Assembly: GCA_000227505.4 (NCBI GenBank)
Contig: AGIF02000001.1
Coordinates: forward strand, 1,446,035-1,510,034
Origin: a gamma proteobacterium HIMB55
GTDB lineage: Bacteria; Pseudomonadota; Gammaproteobacteria; Pseudomonadales; Halieaceae
Reading direction: 5' to 3'
Length of the DNA stretch: 64,000 bases
Position numbers and translations under genes: made by a program. The notes beneath the pieces are model-generated. The model had not been told where the DNA came from, ran no database searches, and worked only from the letters and a program-made list of their open reading frames with translations. Positions 1 through 9,158 of this stretch are shown in pieces (position 1 is the stretch's first letter; every line of letters starts with the position of its first letter).

Positions 1-1338
1 GGAAAAACCGGCCGCAAGCATTTGTTAGCGATAAAAGAGCATCTCAAGGATGAGTCTGCGCTGTTGATCTTCCCTGCAGGTGAGGTTTCCAGGTTCGGCG
101 CCAAGGGCGTTCGAGATCCGGCCTGGCAAAGTGGTTTTATCAAACTTGCGTCCGCCACCAAGGCACCGATTCTGCCTATCTTCGTGGGTGGTCGGAACTC
201 TGTCTTCTTTTACAGCCTGAGTGTGCTCGCAAAGCCTTTGTCAACGGCGTGGCTCATCAGGGAGATGTTTAAGCAAAGTCACAACACAATCGATGCCCGC
301 ATTGGAAGGGCCATCCCGCACGAGGTTTACGCAGCGAACAAATTTTCTGCGGCGACCCTCGCGGACATGTTCAAGCAACACGTCTACCGACTGGCGAAGA
401 ATCGAAAACCGATTTTTGACTCTGTTAAGACCGTGGCTCCGCCCGAGTCTCCAGTGCTCGTTAAGCGTGAGGTTTCGGTCTGCGAGCGTTTAGGTACAAC
501 GCCCGACGGTAAGCGCATTCTCCTTACGACCGCTAAGCAATCGCCTTGCATCATGCGCGAAATCGGCAGGCTCAGAGAAATGACTTTCAGACTTGTCGGC
601 GAAGGGTCAGGTGCACCCCGGGATATGGACATTTTCGATAAAACCTATGACCAATTATTCCTTTGGGACGAGGATGAACTGGAGATTGTCGGTGCCTACA
701 GATTGGGTGATGCGCGCCTACTCACTGAACGTGGCGGAGTATCGGCCTTGTACACAAGCACGCTTTTTGAGTTTTCGTCCTCAATGCAGCGCTACTTCGC
801 ACAGGGACTCGAACTCGGTCGCAGCTTTGTTCAGCCAAAATATCAGACGCGCAATGCGCTTGATTACCTGTGGTATGGCATCGGCGCATACGTGTCGAGC
901 AGACCGCACATCCGGTACCTGTTTGGGCCTACTTCTATCTCGCGGTTTTACAGCCCAGAGGCGATAGCGCGGATCGCCTATTTCTACTCGGAAAACTACA
1001 ACAGCCTTCCCGTTGAGGTGGATCCTAGAACGCCTTTCACTATTTCCGATGAGGTCAAAGCAAAGCTGGATACTGAATTTTTTGGCATCGACCGAGACGA
1101 GGACTTTAAAGCTTTAAAACACTACCTCGCATCGGAGGGGTTGAAGGTGCCGACGCTTTACAAGCATTACTCACAGACAACCGAACATACAGGCGTCACA
1201 TTTTGCGCCTTTAATCGGGACGCAGACTTTGGTGACTGCGTTGATGGCTTTGTCATCGCCGATCTCACCCTGCTGAAACCGAAGAAAAAAGCACGTTATT
1301 TAGGGAAGGATTGGCGTTATGTTGGAGATCAAGCCTAA
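1..1338 (+). CDS. Acyltransferase-GNAT fusion protein, OlsF-like (5' end outside window)
   Basis: The reading frame is open from the first base, so the N-terminus lies upstream. The visible first half is a lysophospholipid acyltransferase (PlsC/hemolysin-like) domain: an FPAGEVSR block resembling the family FPEGTRS motif, followed by a hydrophobic PILPIFVGG segment. The second half (from roughly 570 onwards) reads as an OlsB-like GNAT domain, with REIGRLREMTFR followed by an acidic stretch and IVGAYRLG. This two-domain order is that of bifunctional ornithine-lipid synthase OlsF, which N-acylates ornithine and then O-acylates the lyso-lipid. The OlsF assignment is inference from domain order. 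A plainer reading is a hemolysin-like acyltransferase of unknown substrate. Its end overlaps the next gene's ATG by 20 bases, suggesting co-transcription. Confidence 0.7.
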   Translation, partial: GKTGRKHLLAIKEHLKDESALLIFPAGEVSRFGAKGVRDPAWQSGFIKLASATKAPILPIFVGGRNSVFFYSLSVLAKPLSTAWLIREMFKQSHNTIDARIGRAIPHEVYAANKFSAATLADMFKQHVYRLAKNRKPIFDSVKTVAPPESPVLVKREVSVCERLGTTPDGKRILLTTAKQSPCIMREIGRLREMTFRLVGEGSGAPRDMDIFDKTYDQLFLWDEDELEIVGAYRLGDARLLTERGGVSALYTSTLFEFSSSMQRYFAQGLELGRSFVQPKYQTRNALDYLWYGIGAYVSSRPHIRYLFGPTSISRFYSPEAIARIAYFYSENYNSLPVEVDPRTPFTISDEVKAKLDTEFFGIDRDEDFKALKHYLASEGLKVPTLYKHYSQTTEHTGVTFCAFNRDADFGDCVDGFVIADLTLLKPKKKARYLGKDWRYVGDQA

Positions 1339-2135
1339 AGACGTTTTGACATGCCGTTCCGTGTGGATCTCTGATGTCCACTTAGGTAGCAAGTACTGCA
1401 AAGCAAAACAGTTGCTGCAAGTTCTCGATCGTATTGAGTTCGAGCAGCTATATCTCGTAGGCGATATCATTGACCTGCTAGCGATGAAGAAACGTGTGCA
1501 CTGGCCAGCAGCACACAACAAAGTCATTTCCCGCTTTATGAAATTAGCGCGGCGAAAAAACAGTCGCGTTATCTACATACCCGGCAATCATGACTTTGCG
1601 TTTAGAAGCATCGGAAAAAAAACAACCATGGTGACATCGCTGTTCATCGTAACTTTATTCACCAGACTGCCGACGTAAAACGACTACTGGTGATCCATGG
1701 AGACGAACTGGACTACGCGGTCCGCTTCTCAAAACTTAATCGCGTAATCGGTGACTTTGCTTGTACCTTCATGATGTGGAGCAATACAAAAATCGATCAA
1801 TTCCGAGATCAATTCGGTCTTCCCTATTGGTCATTAGCTAAATGGGGGAAACGCAATTCGAAAAAAGCGGAAGAAGCGATCGACGCCTATCAACTTGCCG
1901 CGATCAACATGATCAAAAATAAAAACTATGACGGCACCACTGCGGTCATCTGCATTACCCCACTATCCGAGAGTTAGACGGCGTCCGTTACATGAACGAT
2001 GGTGACTGGGTCGAGAACTGCTCAGCCCTCATCGAGCTTGGCGACGGTCAAATCCGCCTTATCAAAGGGGTTTCACATCCCGAATCTGTCAAAGAAATGA
2101 TCTTTGTCGACGCGACGGACGAATTTACCCGATAA
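1319..2135 (+). pseudogene. LpxH/UDP-2,3-diacylglucosamine diphosphatase-family phosphoesterase, two frameshifts
   Basis: Three successive frames together spell one metallophosphoesterase. The first (1319-~1620) carries the metal-binding motifs SDVHLG, GDIID and GNHDF. The second (~1622-1953) carries VIHGDELD and continues the family-typical tail. The third (1953-2135) resumes with PTIRELDG and MNDGDW. The first switch lies at a run of eight A (1615-1622) and is a -1 shift. The second lies at 1951-1955, also -1, where the expected GHTH metal ligands are missing; by comparison with family sequence, about 10 bases seem lost. With the last metal motif gone, the gene is probably inactive. Sequencing error could explain the A-run but explains the GHTH loss less well. 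Its start overlaps the upstream acyltransferase by 20 bases. The intact family removes UMP from UDP-diacylglucosamine or acts on related substrates. Confidence 0.75.
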
Positions 2136-2230
2136 TGTCCAAAATAAGTCGCTGAGCGAAACTTTGAAGACTTGAGTTTGTCTCAGCATAACCCCATGTT
2201 TTTGGGGAAGTCGCTGTAGGTAAATATCAC

Positions 2231-3187
2231 ATGACACACGCTGCAATATCCGGTCTAGAAAGCTGGCTCGGTCAACAAATTATTGGGCAAGCCGATCTCG
2301 TCCGAAAACTCCTCATCGCCATTTTGGCTGACGGCCACCTCTTGGTTGAGGGCGCTCCGGGGTTAGCAAAAACCCGCGCTATCAAAATGATGGCTGAAGG
2401 TGTCGAAGGCGACTTCCACCGAGTTCAGTTCACGCCCGATCTACTGCCGGGCGACATCACGGGTACCGATATCTTCCGGCCGCAATTGGGGACCTTCGAG
2501 TTCCAAGCGGGTCCTATATTCCACAATCTGATTCTTGCTGACGAGATCAACCGCGCACCCGCAAAAGTTCAGTCGGCCTTGCTAGAGGCAATGGCTGAGC
2601 GCCAGGTGAGTGTGGGTGGAACCACGTATCCGCTACCACAGCTATTTCTTGTAATGGCAACCCAAAACCCTATCGAACAGGAAGGCACTTATCCGCTGCC
2701 CGAGGCGCAGCTCGACCGATTCCTTATGCACGTTAAGGTGGACTATCCGAACTCCAGCGCCGAGCGTGAAATTCTCAAGCTTGCGCGTCGCGAGGCCTCA
2801 ACAGGTGAATCGCTTGACCAGCCCGAGGTGTCTGAGGCCACCGTATTCGCAGCACGCGAGGAGGTATTGAAGCTACACATGTCCGATGCGGTCGAGGAGT
2901 ATATCGTGCAGCTGATCATGGCAACACGGCAGCCCGAGGCTTATGACGCTGAGCTTGCGAGCTGGATTGAATATGGCGCCTCACCTCGCGCAACCATTGG
3001 ACTGGATCGTTGTGCCCGAGCCCATGCATGGCTATTGGGTAAAGATTTTGTCAGTCCCGACGATGTTAAAGCGATGGCGCATGATGTCTTGCGACACCGA
3101 CTTGTCGTGAGCTACGACGGAGAGATTGCAGGTGTTACAGCCGACAGTGTTATCGACAAGCTACTGGATCTGGTTCCCGTAGCCTAA
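2231..3187 (+). CDS. MoxR-family AAA+ ATPase
   Basis: A 318-residue AAA+ ATPase of the MoxR group, the usual length for the family. The Walker A region reads GAPGLAKTR (near residue 40), Walker B reads LILADEINRAP, and sensor 1 is MATQNP. These proteins act as chaperone-like ATPases, often working on VWA-domain partners such as those encoded just downstream. It is the first gene of a tight same-strand run reaching 8951; the next gene starts 10 bases after its stop. The region before it (2136-2230) must carry the operon promoter, but I cannot assign -35 and -10 boxes with confidence. The exact client is unknown in most MoxR systems. Confidence 0.92.
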   Translation: MTHAAISGLESWLGQQIIGQADLVRKLLIAILADGHLLVEGAPGLAKTRAIKMMAEGVEGDFHRVQFTPDLLPGDITGTDIFRPQLGTFEFQAGPIFHNLILADEINRAPAKVQSALLEAMAERQVSVGGTTYPLPQLFLVMATQNPIEQEGTYPLPEAQLDRFLMHVKVDYPNSSAEREILKLARREASTGESLDQPEVSEATVFAAREEVLKLHMSDAVEEYIVQLIMATRQPEAYDAELASWIEYGASPRATIGLDRCARAHAWLLGKDFVSPDDVKAMAHDVLRHRLVVSYDGEIAGVTADSVIDKLLDLVPVA

Positions 3188-3197
3188 GTACTTTGAC

Positions 3198-4124
3198 GTG
3201 TTGGAGTTTCTCCCCAAAGGGCACAAAGTCTCGGCAGAGCGACTCGTAGAGGGTCGTCACGTTGCGCAGTCGATTAACATCAATGCGCAATCCAAAGCGC
3301 TCGCATTGCTGGCAGGGCGTCGCAAAATTCGCCAGCGCGGACGTGGCGTAGACTTTGAGGAAGTAAGACTTTATGCACCGGGTGATGACGTGCGCTCGAT
3401 AGATTGGCGCGTAACAGCTCGATCTGGAGATCCGCACACCAAGCTTTTCCAGGAAGATCGAGAGCAGCCTATTGTGTTGCTTGTCGATCTCCGCTCGCCC
3501 ATGTGGTTTGGCTCTAAAAACTGCTTTAAAACCGTTCTCGCCTCACATATCGCCTCGGTGCTCGCATGGGCTGGACTCGACGCTGGAGAACGCGTCGGCG
3601 GTATAGCCATGACCAATTCTGGGCTCTTTGAGATTAAGCCGCAGCGCTCAAAGCGTTCGGTCTTGCGGTTGCTGCGTCTTATGGAGTCAGCCCCTGCGCC
3701 CTCTTTCTCACCCAACAACGAAGAAAGCGATACATGGTCCGTCGCACTGAGTCAGCTCAAGAGCCTTTCGCGACCCGGTGCACGACTGATGTTAATCAGT
3801 GACTTTACGGATCTGCTCACCGATACATCGGTAGAAAAAACACTCCGCGACATTGTCAGCCACAGACAAGTGGTTTGTTTCAAAATCACAGATCCGCTCG
3901 ACGCTGAACTACCCCCCTCTGGGAAGTACGCGCTGACGGATGGAAACAAACAGATAAAAATGGATACGTCGATGCAGCGCTTGCGCAGCGCATACAAAGA
4001 CGACTTTGAAAGATCTCAAGCTGAGGTAACTGAGTACCTTCGCCGTTATCAGGTGCCGCTAGTCCCCGTCGATACCAGTGAAAACCCTAATGAGCTACTG
4101 CAGAGGGTGTTTCCAAAACGATGA
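3198..4124 (+). CDS. DUF58 domain-containing protein
   Basis: A 308-residue DUF58 protein. It has the family signature around YAPGDDVRSIDWRVTAR (near residue 55) followed by a VWA-like fold (LLVDLRSPMWFG, LMLISDFTD). It begins with GTG at 3198, ten bases after the MoxR stop; TTG at 3201 is an alternative start. Its stop overlaps the next start by four bases (ATGA-type coupling). DUF58 proteins almost always accompany MoxR and Bat proteins. Their role is thought to be in assembling or protecting envelope or periplasmic complexes, but the biochemistry is not established. No membrane segment is evident, unlike many longer DUF58 proteins. Confidence 0.88.
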   Translation: MLEFLPKGHKVSAERLVEGRHVAQSININAQSKALALLAGRRKIRQRGRGVDFEEVRLYAPGDDVRSIDWRVTARSGDPHTKLFQEDREQPIVLLVDLRSPMWFGSKNCFKTVLASHIASVLAWAGLDAGERVGGIAMTNSGLFEIKPQRSKRSVLRLLRLMESAPAPSFSPNNEESDTWSVALSQLKSLSRPGARLMLISDFTDLLTDTSVEKTLRDIVSHRQVVCFKITDPLDAELPPSGKYALTDGNKQIKMDTSMQRLRSAYKDDFERSQAEVTEYLRRYQVPLVPVDTSENPNELLQRVFPKR

Positions 4125-4576
4125 ATCCCGAGCAGCTGCTAGAACAACTCGCACCTTTGAGGGCACCCGACGCCATTGGTTTGTTGCCACTGGCACCCGG
4201 TTGGTGGGCAGTTATCGCGATACTTGCGTTTGCAGTGGGAACACTCCTCTACCTTGCCTTTAGACGTTATCAACGCGCCGCTTATCGCCGTGCTGGTGTT
4301 CAGTGGCTCACTGAACTCGAGGCTGACTCCGCGGATGTTCAAATGCTCAGTCGCGCGTTGAAAGCGACTGCGCTGAAGGCTTACTCGCCCATTACGGTCG
4401 CTGGATTGTCTGGCGATGATTGGCCGAACTTCCTCCGTCAAACCTGCAGCAAGCTGGATAATGACGCGCTGACCATTTTGTCCCAGGTACACCGCGCGGA
4501 CCCTGAATCACCTACAACCGTTGATTGGTATCACGCTCGTCTATGGATGAAACAGCACGAGGTGGCCAGTGCTTGA
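4121..4576 (+). CDS. DUF4381 domain-containing membrane protein
   Basis: A 151-residue protein matching the DUF4381 pattern: a short N-terminal region (LLEQLAPLRAPDAIGLLPLAPGWW), one membrane helix at about residues 24-45, a basic stretch after it (FRRYQRAAYRR), and a soluble cytoplasmic domain ending in a conserved Trp/Tyr-rich segment. It overlaps both neighbours, four bases with the DUF58 gene and eight with batA. DUF4381 is known only from MoxR/Bat-type operons and has no assigned biochemical activity. A single-pass adaptor between ATPase and VWA proteins is a reasonable inference. Confidence 0.82.
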   Translation: MNPEQLLEQLAPLRAPDAIGLLPLAPGWWAVIAILAFAVGTLLYLAFRRYQRAAYRRAGVQWLTELEADSADVQMLSRALKATALKAYSPITVAGLSGDDWPNFLRQTCSKLDNDALTILSQVHRADPESPTTVDWYHARLWMKQHEVASA

Positions 4577-5561
4577 TTTTCTGTGGCCCTGGGCCTTCGC
4601 ACTTGTGGTACTCCCACTGCTTATGCGGCTACTGCCACCTGCCTCGGAATCGCTAGGGGCAGCTATTAGCGCGCCGTTTAGTGCACGCTGGCAGCGGCTT
4701 CAAGGCGAAGGGCAAGTTTCAGCATCGGTTAGCACGTTTAGGGTGCTCGGTTTATTCCTCGCCTGGATCTGTATTGTGACGGCAATAGCGCGTCCGCAGT
4801 GGGTCGGCGAGCCTATCGAACTCCCCAATACCGGCCGCGACCTTATGCTGAGCCTAGACTTGTCCGGGAGTATGCAAATTCGGGATATGCAGGTTGGGAA
4901 CCGCACTATTTCCCGTGTTGAAGCCGTTAAAGCGATTGCCTCCGACTTCACCGAGCGCCGGGTTGGCGATCGCGTGGGTTTGATTTTGTTTGGCTCGAAA
5001 GCCTATGTCCAAGCGCCACTGACCTTCGATACAACCACCGTGACGCAATTTATCCGAGAGGCACAGCTCGGCTTTGCGGGCGAGGATACGGCCATTGGCG
5101 ACGCCCTGGGTTTAGCCATCAAACGCTTGCGTGACCGGCCCGCCGCCTCTCGGGTTCTTATTTTGCTCACCGATGGACAAGACACGGCTAGCAGCGTTGA
5201 ACCTATGGAGGCAGCGGCGCTCGCGGCACAACAGAACGTCAAGGTGTACACCATCGGCATCAGCCGGAATCTCGGTACGACGAGCGCACGTGGTGGTGAG
5301 GTCGATGAGGCGCTACTGCGTGCGATCGCCGAGGCCACCGGTGGCGAGTATTTCCGCGCGCGCGACCCTCGAGAACTGCAGGCCATCTACGGCATCATCG
5401 ACCAACTCGAGCCGGTCGAGCAGGACGCAAGTACCTTCCGCCCTCGTAGGTCACTGAGCTACTGGGCAATGCTCGCGGGCCTCTGCCTAGGCAGTATTGT
5501 ATTGCTTACGGGTGGACTGTTGACTGGCTTGAGATCTCGAAGTGGAGGCGCTGCCGCATGA
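4569..5561 (+). CDS. batA: BatA-like VWA-domain membrane protein
   Basis: A 330-residue protein with N-terminal membrane helices (about residues 3-22 and 57-75), a VWA domain, and a C-terminal helix (about 300-320). The metal-ion-dependent adhesion site is intact: DLSGSM near residue 95, with downstream TFDTTT and LTDGQD. This layout is that of BatA in Bacteroides-type aerotolerance operons. The Bat proteins are thought to form a membrane complex with the MoxR ATPase, but their molecular role is unresolved. It overlaps DUF4381 by eight bases and the next gene by four. Confidence 0.88.
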   Translation: MLDFLWPWAFALVVLPLLMRLLPPASESLGAAISAPFSARWQRLQGEGQVSASVSTFRVLGLFLAWICIVTAIARPQWVGEPIELPNTGRDLMLSLDLSGSMQIRDMQVGNRTISRVEAVKAIASDFTERRVGDRVGLILFGSKAYVQAPLTFDTTTVTQFIREAQLGFAGEDTAIGDALGLAIKRLRDRPAASRVLILLTDGQDTASSVEPMEAAALAAQQNVKVYTIGISRNLGTTSARGGEVDEALLRAIAEATGGEYFRARDPRELQAIYGIIDQLEPVEQDASTFRPRRSLSYWAMLAGLCLGSIVLLTGGLLTGLRSRSGGAAA

Positions 5562-7318
5562 CAGACATCCACCTCATTCGCCCTGAGCTTCTCTGGCTGT
5601 TACCCGCCGTTCTGCCGCTACTGCTGGTCGCATGGCGGCGACAGTCACAAGGCGGCGACTGGTCTAAAGCCATCGACAGTGACCTGCTACCACACCTGAT
5701 CGCCGAGGAAGGTGCCCGCGGCAACCGATTGCGTCAGCTTTGGTGGCTAGCACTTCCGATACTTGTAATAGGTGCGGCAGGCCCCTCGCTTGAGCGCGCA
5801 GAATTACCCGTTTTCGAAAAGTCAGACGCACTCGTCATTGTCTTGGATCTCAGTCAGTCGATGTGGGCAACAGATACACAACCCAGTCGTGTTCGACGAG
5901 CTCGACAGAAGATCATGGATGTCCTCGACACGCGTTCAGAGGGTGTCACTGGCATGGTGGTATTCGCAGGCGATGCGCATGTGGTAACGCCGCTTACGGA
6001 CGATGCCCGCACCATTGAGAATTTATTAAGCGCCCTATCGCCCGATATCATGCCGCTACAGGGATCCAATGCCACCGAGGCACTCGTCCTTTCAGCAGGA
6101 CTGCTCGAGACCGCAGGCCTTACAAACGGTAGCGTGTTGCTAATAACCGACGGTTTACCCAAATTTTCCGTGAGCGATGCACGCGACGCGCTGGGCCGAG
6201 TCAATGCGACGCTGAGCATTCTCACAGTGGGGTCAGAGACTGGTGCGCCCATCCCATTACCCGAGGGTGGATTCCTCAGAGACAGTGAAGACCAAATTGT
6301 CATCCCCGCCGTCGATAAAGAAGTGATAAATCGCATAGCGTCCGAGCTACAGGCGAAGACAGCCGATGCCTCTGTCGACGACGCCGACATCCAGTTTTTA
6401 CTCTCGGGTAATGAGTCGAGTATCACAGCCGAGGACTCGCTTGAGCGTAAAACAGACACCTGGATCGATCTCGGCTTTTGGCTAGCGGCTTTGGCGGCAC
6501 TCTTTATGCTGCCGCTGTTTCGACGCGGGGCCCTCAGCGTCCTACTCGCGGGCCTCTTTTTGACGCACGCAGATACCAGCGAAGCGAGTATCCTCGACAA
6601 CCTCTGGTCGACGCCCGATCAGAAAGCGGCGAAGGCACTGGAGGCCGGTGATGCCGAGCGCGCTGCGGTCTTGTTCGAGGACACAGATTGGCGAGGCACG
6701 GCGCATTACGAAGCTGGCGATTATCGATCAGCCTCGGCCGAGTTTGGCAAAGGCGAATCGGCAGACGCGCTATACAACCGAGCGAACGCGCTAGCACTTG
6801 CCGGAGACTTACAAGGCGCCATCGATAGCTACGATAAATCGTTGGCGATTGAACCCGAGCAACAGGACGCGATAGCGAATCGAGAGCTGGTGAAGTCGCT
6901 TCTCGAACAAGAGCAGCAGCAACAAGAAAATAACGAGCAGGATGGCGACAGCGATCAGTCGGAAGAGCAGGGTGACTCTCAGGAATCCGAAAGTGACTCT
7001 TCTGCTCAAGATCAACAGAGCGAGAGTGATTCGCAGGAAGGTGAATCAGAATCTCAAGATCAGCAACCCAGTGATCAGGACACGCAGCCGGGAGCCGAGG
7101 GTGAGATGAGCGAGGACATGGATATGTCTGAGCTCGAGCAAGCCACCGAGGAGCAAATGGCGCGCTTTAATGAGGCACTGGAAGAGCAACAGGCGCTTGA
7201 ACAATGGCTTCGACGCGTGCCCGATGATCCCGGTGGTCTGCTCCGGCGCAAATTCCGCTATCAAACAATCCAACGCCTTAGAAACGGAGAGGAACCCGAT
7301 GAAGACGTTCGCTGGTAA
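5558..7318 (+). CDS. batB: BatB-BatC fusion: VWA domain plus TPR and acidic low-complexity tail
   Basis: A 586-residue protein. The N-terminal half repeats the BatA plan: two membrane helices, a VWA domain with DLSQSM near residue 95, LITDG, and a further helix pair at about 305-345. The C-terminal half carries tetratricopeptide repeats (YNRANALALAGDLQGAIDSY, about residues 408-440). A roughly 85-residue stretch dominated by Gln, Glu, Asp and Ser (about 445-530) follows, then a conserved basic end (LLRRKFRYQ). BatB and BatC are separate proteins in Bacteroides; here they are fused, as is common in gammaproteobacteria. The TPR part probably mediates protein contacts in the periplasm. The gene is overlapped by batD at its 3' end. 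Confidence 0.87.
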   Translation: MTDIHLIRPELLWLLPAVLPLLLVAWRRQSQGGDWSKAIDSDLLPHLIAEEGARGNRLRQLWWLALPILVIGAAGPSLERAELPVFEKSDALVIVLDLSQSMWATDTQPSRVRRARQKIMDVLDTRSEGVTGMVVFAGDAHVVTPLTDDARTIENLLSALSPDIMPLQGSNATEALVLSAGLLETAGLTNGSVLLITDGLPKFSVSDARDALGRVNATLSILTVGSETGAPIPLPEGGFLRDSEDQIVIPAVDKEVINRIASELQAKTADASVDDADIQFLLSGNESSITAEDSLERKTDTWIDLGFWLAALAALFMLPLFRRGALSVLLAGLFLTHADTSEASILDNLWSTPDQKAAKALEAGDAERAAVLFEDTDWRGTAHYEAGDYRSASAEFGKGESADALYNRANALALAGDLQGAIDSYDKSLAIEPEQQDAIANRELVKSLLEQEQQQQENNEQDGDSDQSEEQGDSQESESDSSAQDQQSESDSQEGESESQDQQPSDQDTQPGAEGEMSEDMDMSELEQATEEQMARFNEALEEQQALEQWLRRVPDDPGGLLRRKFRYQTIQRLRNGEEPDEDVRW

Positions 7319-8951
7319 GCTTTTAGCTGCGTTAACAGTGATGGCCCTAGCGTTTCTGAGCGCTACGGCAAGCGCCGAGATCAGATCGGATGTTGATCGA
7401 CGCACGATCAGCATGGGTGAATCCTTGCGACTTACGATCACGGGCGACGCCAGTGAGCGTTTGGATCAGCTCGATCTGGCGGCGCTCCAATTCGACTGGG
7501 AGATTCTTAGTAGCAGTAGCTCGACGAACACCTCCTTTGTCAACGGATCGCGGTCGACCACACGTACACTCACACTGGATCTCCTCCCCCTACGTGATGG
7601 CCTCTTATCCATTCCAGCATTGAGCACCGGTGGCAAACGAACAACACCCATCGCCATTACAGTGAATCCACAAACCGTGAGTGCAGGTGGTGGTGATTCT
7701 GTTAGGTTTAACATCGATATCGATAAGCAGTCCGTCTACATCCAAGAACAGATCGTACTCACGGTCACCATCGAACAGGCGATTAATCTCGATGGTGCCG
7801 AGGTGACGCAGTTAGAGCTTGAGAACGCGATCGTTGAAGAGCTCACACGCCGCAACTTCCAACGGCAAATCAATGGTCGTTTATGGCGCGTCACCCAGCT
7901 TCGATATGCGATTTATCCGCAGCAGCGTGGCACGCTTGAAATTCCCGCACTCGCCTTGACCGCGAGAGAAGTGCTGCCGGGTCGCTCGCTACTCGGTGCA
8001 CGACTTGGCAAACGCTTTAGGTTGTCTGAGGACCCTGTCAGCATCACTGTGAAGCCCGTCCCAGAGTCTTTTACGGGCAGCGTTTGGTTACCCGCGAATT
8101 CGCTTGAATTAACACAGTCTTGGTCAAAAGCGCCGGAGACGATGGAAATTGGAGACTCTACGACTCGGACGCTATCGCTGGCGGCAGATGGCCTCCTAAG
8201 CAGTCAGCTACCGCCCATTACCAGCATGAGCGACAGCAGTGCAATCAGCGGCATTAGGGTTTACCCCGATCAAGAATCGAGTGATCAAATCGAGCGCACT
8301 GAGGGCTTCCTTGGAAAGCGCACGCGAAGTGAGGCTTTGGTAGCCAGCGGCTCTGGCTCGTGGACGCTGCCCGAAGTGCGTGTCCCTTGGTGGAATACAA
8401 AGACGGATACGCTCGAGTACGCGGTATTGCCCTCCACCACCATTTCAGTAGGTAGCCCCACCGTAGACATACCGACGCCAACCTCAGTCACCACTCCGGC
8501 GCCAACCTCAAGTGGTGCATTACCTGCTTGGATCGGCGCAGTCGCGGCCGCTGGCTGGATCATAGCCCTCGTGCTCGGAATACTCTTGTGGCGAACGCGA
8601 GCCCGCGGCACAAGCGTCCAGCCGAGTGAAAATAGAGAAGAGACCTTGCGTCCTCTACTATCGGCACTGAAGGCAAGCACTGCGCAGAACGACGCCTCAA
8701 AAAGTCGCGATCTAGTTCTGCGCTGGGCATCGCTTCATGCAGGAGCGCCAATCAGGACGCTGAATGCAATACGTGCAGTGTGCTCGGAAGAATTGAGCCA
8801 ACAAATAGCTGAATTAGAACAGCGTCTCTATGCCAGTGATGACGAGAGTTGGTCTGATGGCGCGGCACTGTATCGCGCCATATCTCGAGAGCCGTCTTGG
8901 TCGGTTGAAGATTCAGTCGGCACTGCCCGGGCGCTGTACCCCACGGCCTAA
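7299..8951 (+). CDS. batD: BatD-like protein (oxygen-tolerance family)
   Basis: A protein of 550 residues starting at ATG 7299. This start has a GGAGAGG ribosome site just upstream and opens a clear signal peptide (MKTFAGKLLAALTVMALAFL, cleavage near ATASA). A longer in-frame extension from 7170 lies inside batB and lacks these signs. The mature part consists of beta-rich immunoglobulin-like domains typical of BatD. A membrane helix (about residues 410-430, PAWIGAVAAAGWIIALVLG) follows, then a small cytoplasmic helical domain. It overlaps batB by 20 bases and is the last gene of the operon, followed by a hairpin at 8973. Confidence 0.85.
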   Translation: MKTFAGKLLAALTVMALAFLSATASAEIRSDVDRRTISMGESLRLTITGDASERLDQLDLAALQFDWEILSSSSSTNTSFVNGSRSTTRTLTLDLLPLRDGLLSIPALSTGGKRTTPIAITVNPQTVSAGGGDSVRFNIDIDKQSVYIQEQIVLTVTIEQAINLDGAEVTQLELENAIVEELTRRNFQRQINGRLWRVTQLRYAIYPQQRGTLEIPALALTAREVLPGRSLLGARLGKRFRLSEDPVSITVKPVPESFTGSVWLPANSLELTQSWSKAPETMEIGDSTTRTLSLAADGLLSSQLPPITSMSDSSAISGIRVYPDQESSDQIERTEGFLGKRTRSEALVASGSGSWTLPEVRVPWWNTKTDTLEYAVLPSTTISVGSPTVDIPTPTSVTTPAPTSSGALPAWIGAVAAAGWIIALVLGILLWRTRARGTSVQPSENREETLRPLLSALKASTAQNDASKSRDLVLRWASLHAGAPIRTLNAIRAVCSEELSQQIAELEQRLYASDDESWSDGAALYRAISREPSWSVEDSVGTARALYPTA

Positions 8952-8972
8952 TCCAGTAGCCTCTCAACGAGT

Positions 8973-8996
8973 AGCGTGGCGAGCATTTGCCACGCT
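8973..8996. terminator. Hairpin between convergent bat operon and pepN
   Basis: An 8-bp perfect inverted repeat, AGCGTGGC and GCCACGCT, with an 8-nt loop, lies 22 bases after the batD stop. No T-tract follows, so it may be a bidirectional structure or a weak terminator. The rest of 8952-9158 holds no gene that I can see. Confidence 0.5.
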
Positions 8997-9158
8997 AACT
9001 CGCCCAAGGCAAGGCGCTATCAGGCAATGCGCAGCGCTTCCAATTAGCAATAAGCAAACCCGTAACGTATGGGTAGCAACCACTCGGTCACTACGCAGGG
9101 ACTGCGCAGTTAATACACAGTTAACGCTCAATGACTTACGATTACGTGCAGTTACTTC

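Noticed and set aside
1690-1977. Separate 95-residue protein
   Set aside because: It is the middle part of the broken LpxH-family gene and is not an independent gene.
2160-2215. Possible terminator around the CCCC...GGGG pair before moxR
   Set aside because: Only a four-pair stem could be formed, too weak to report.
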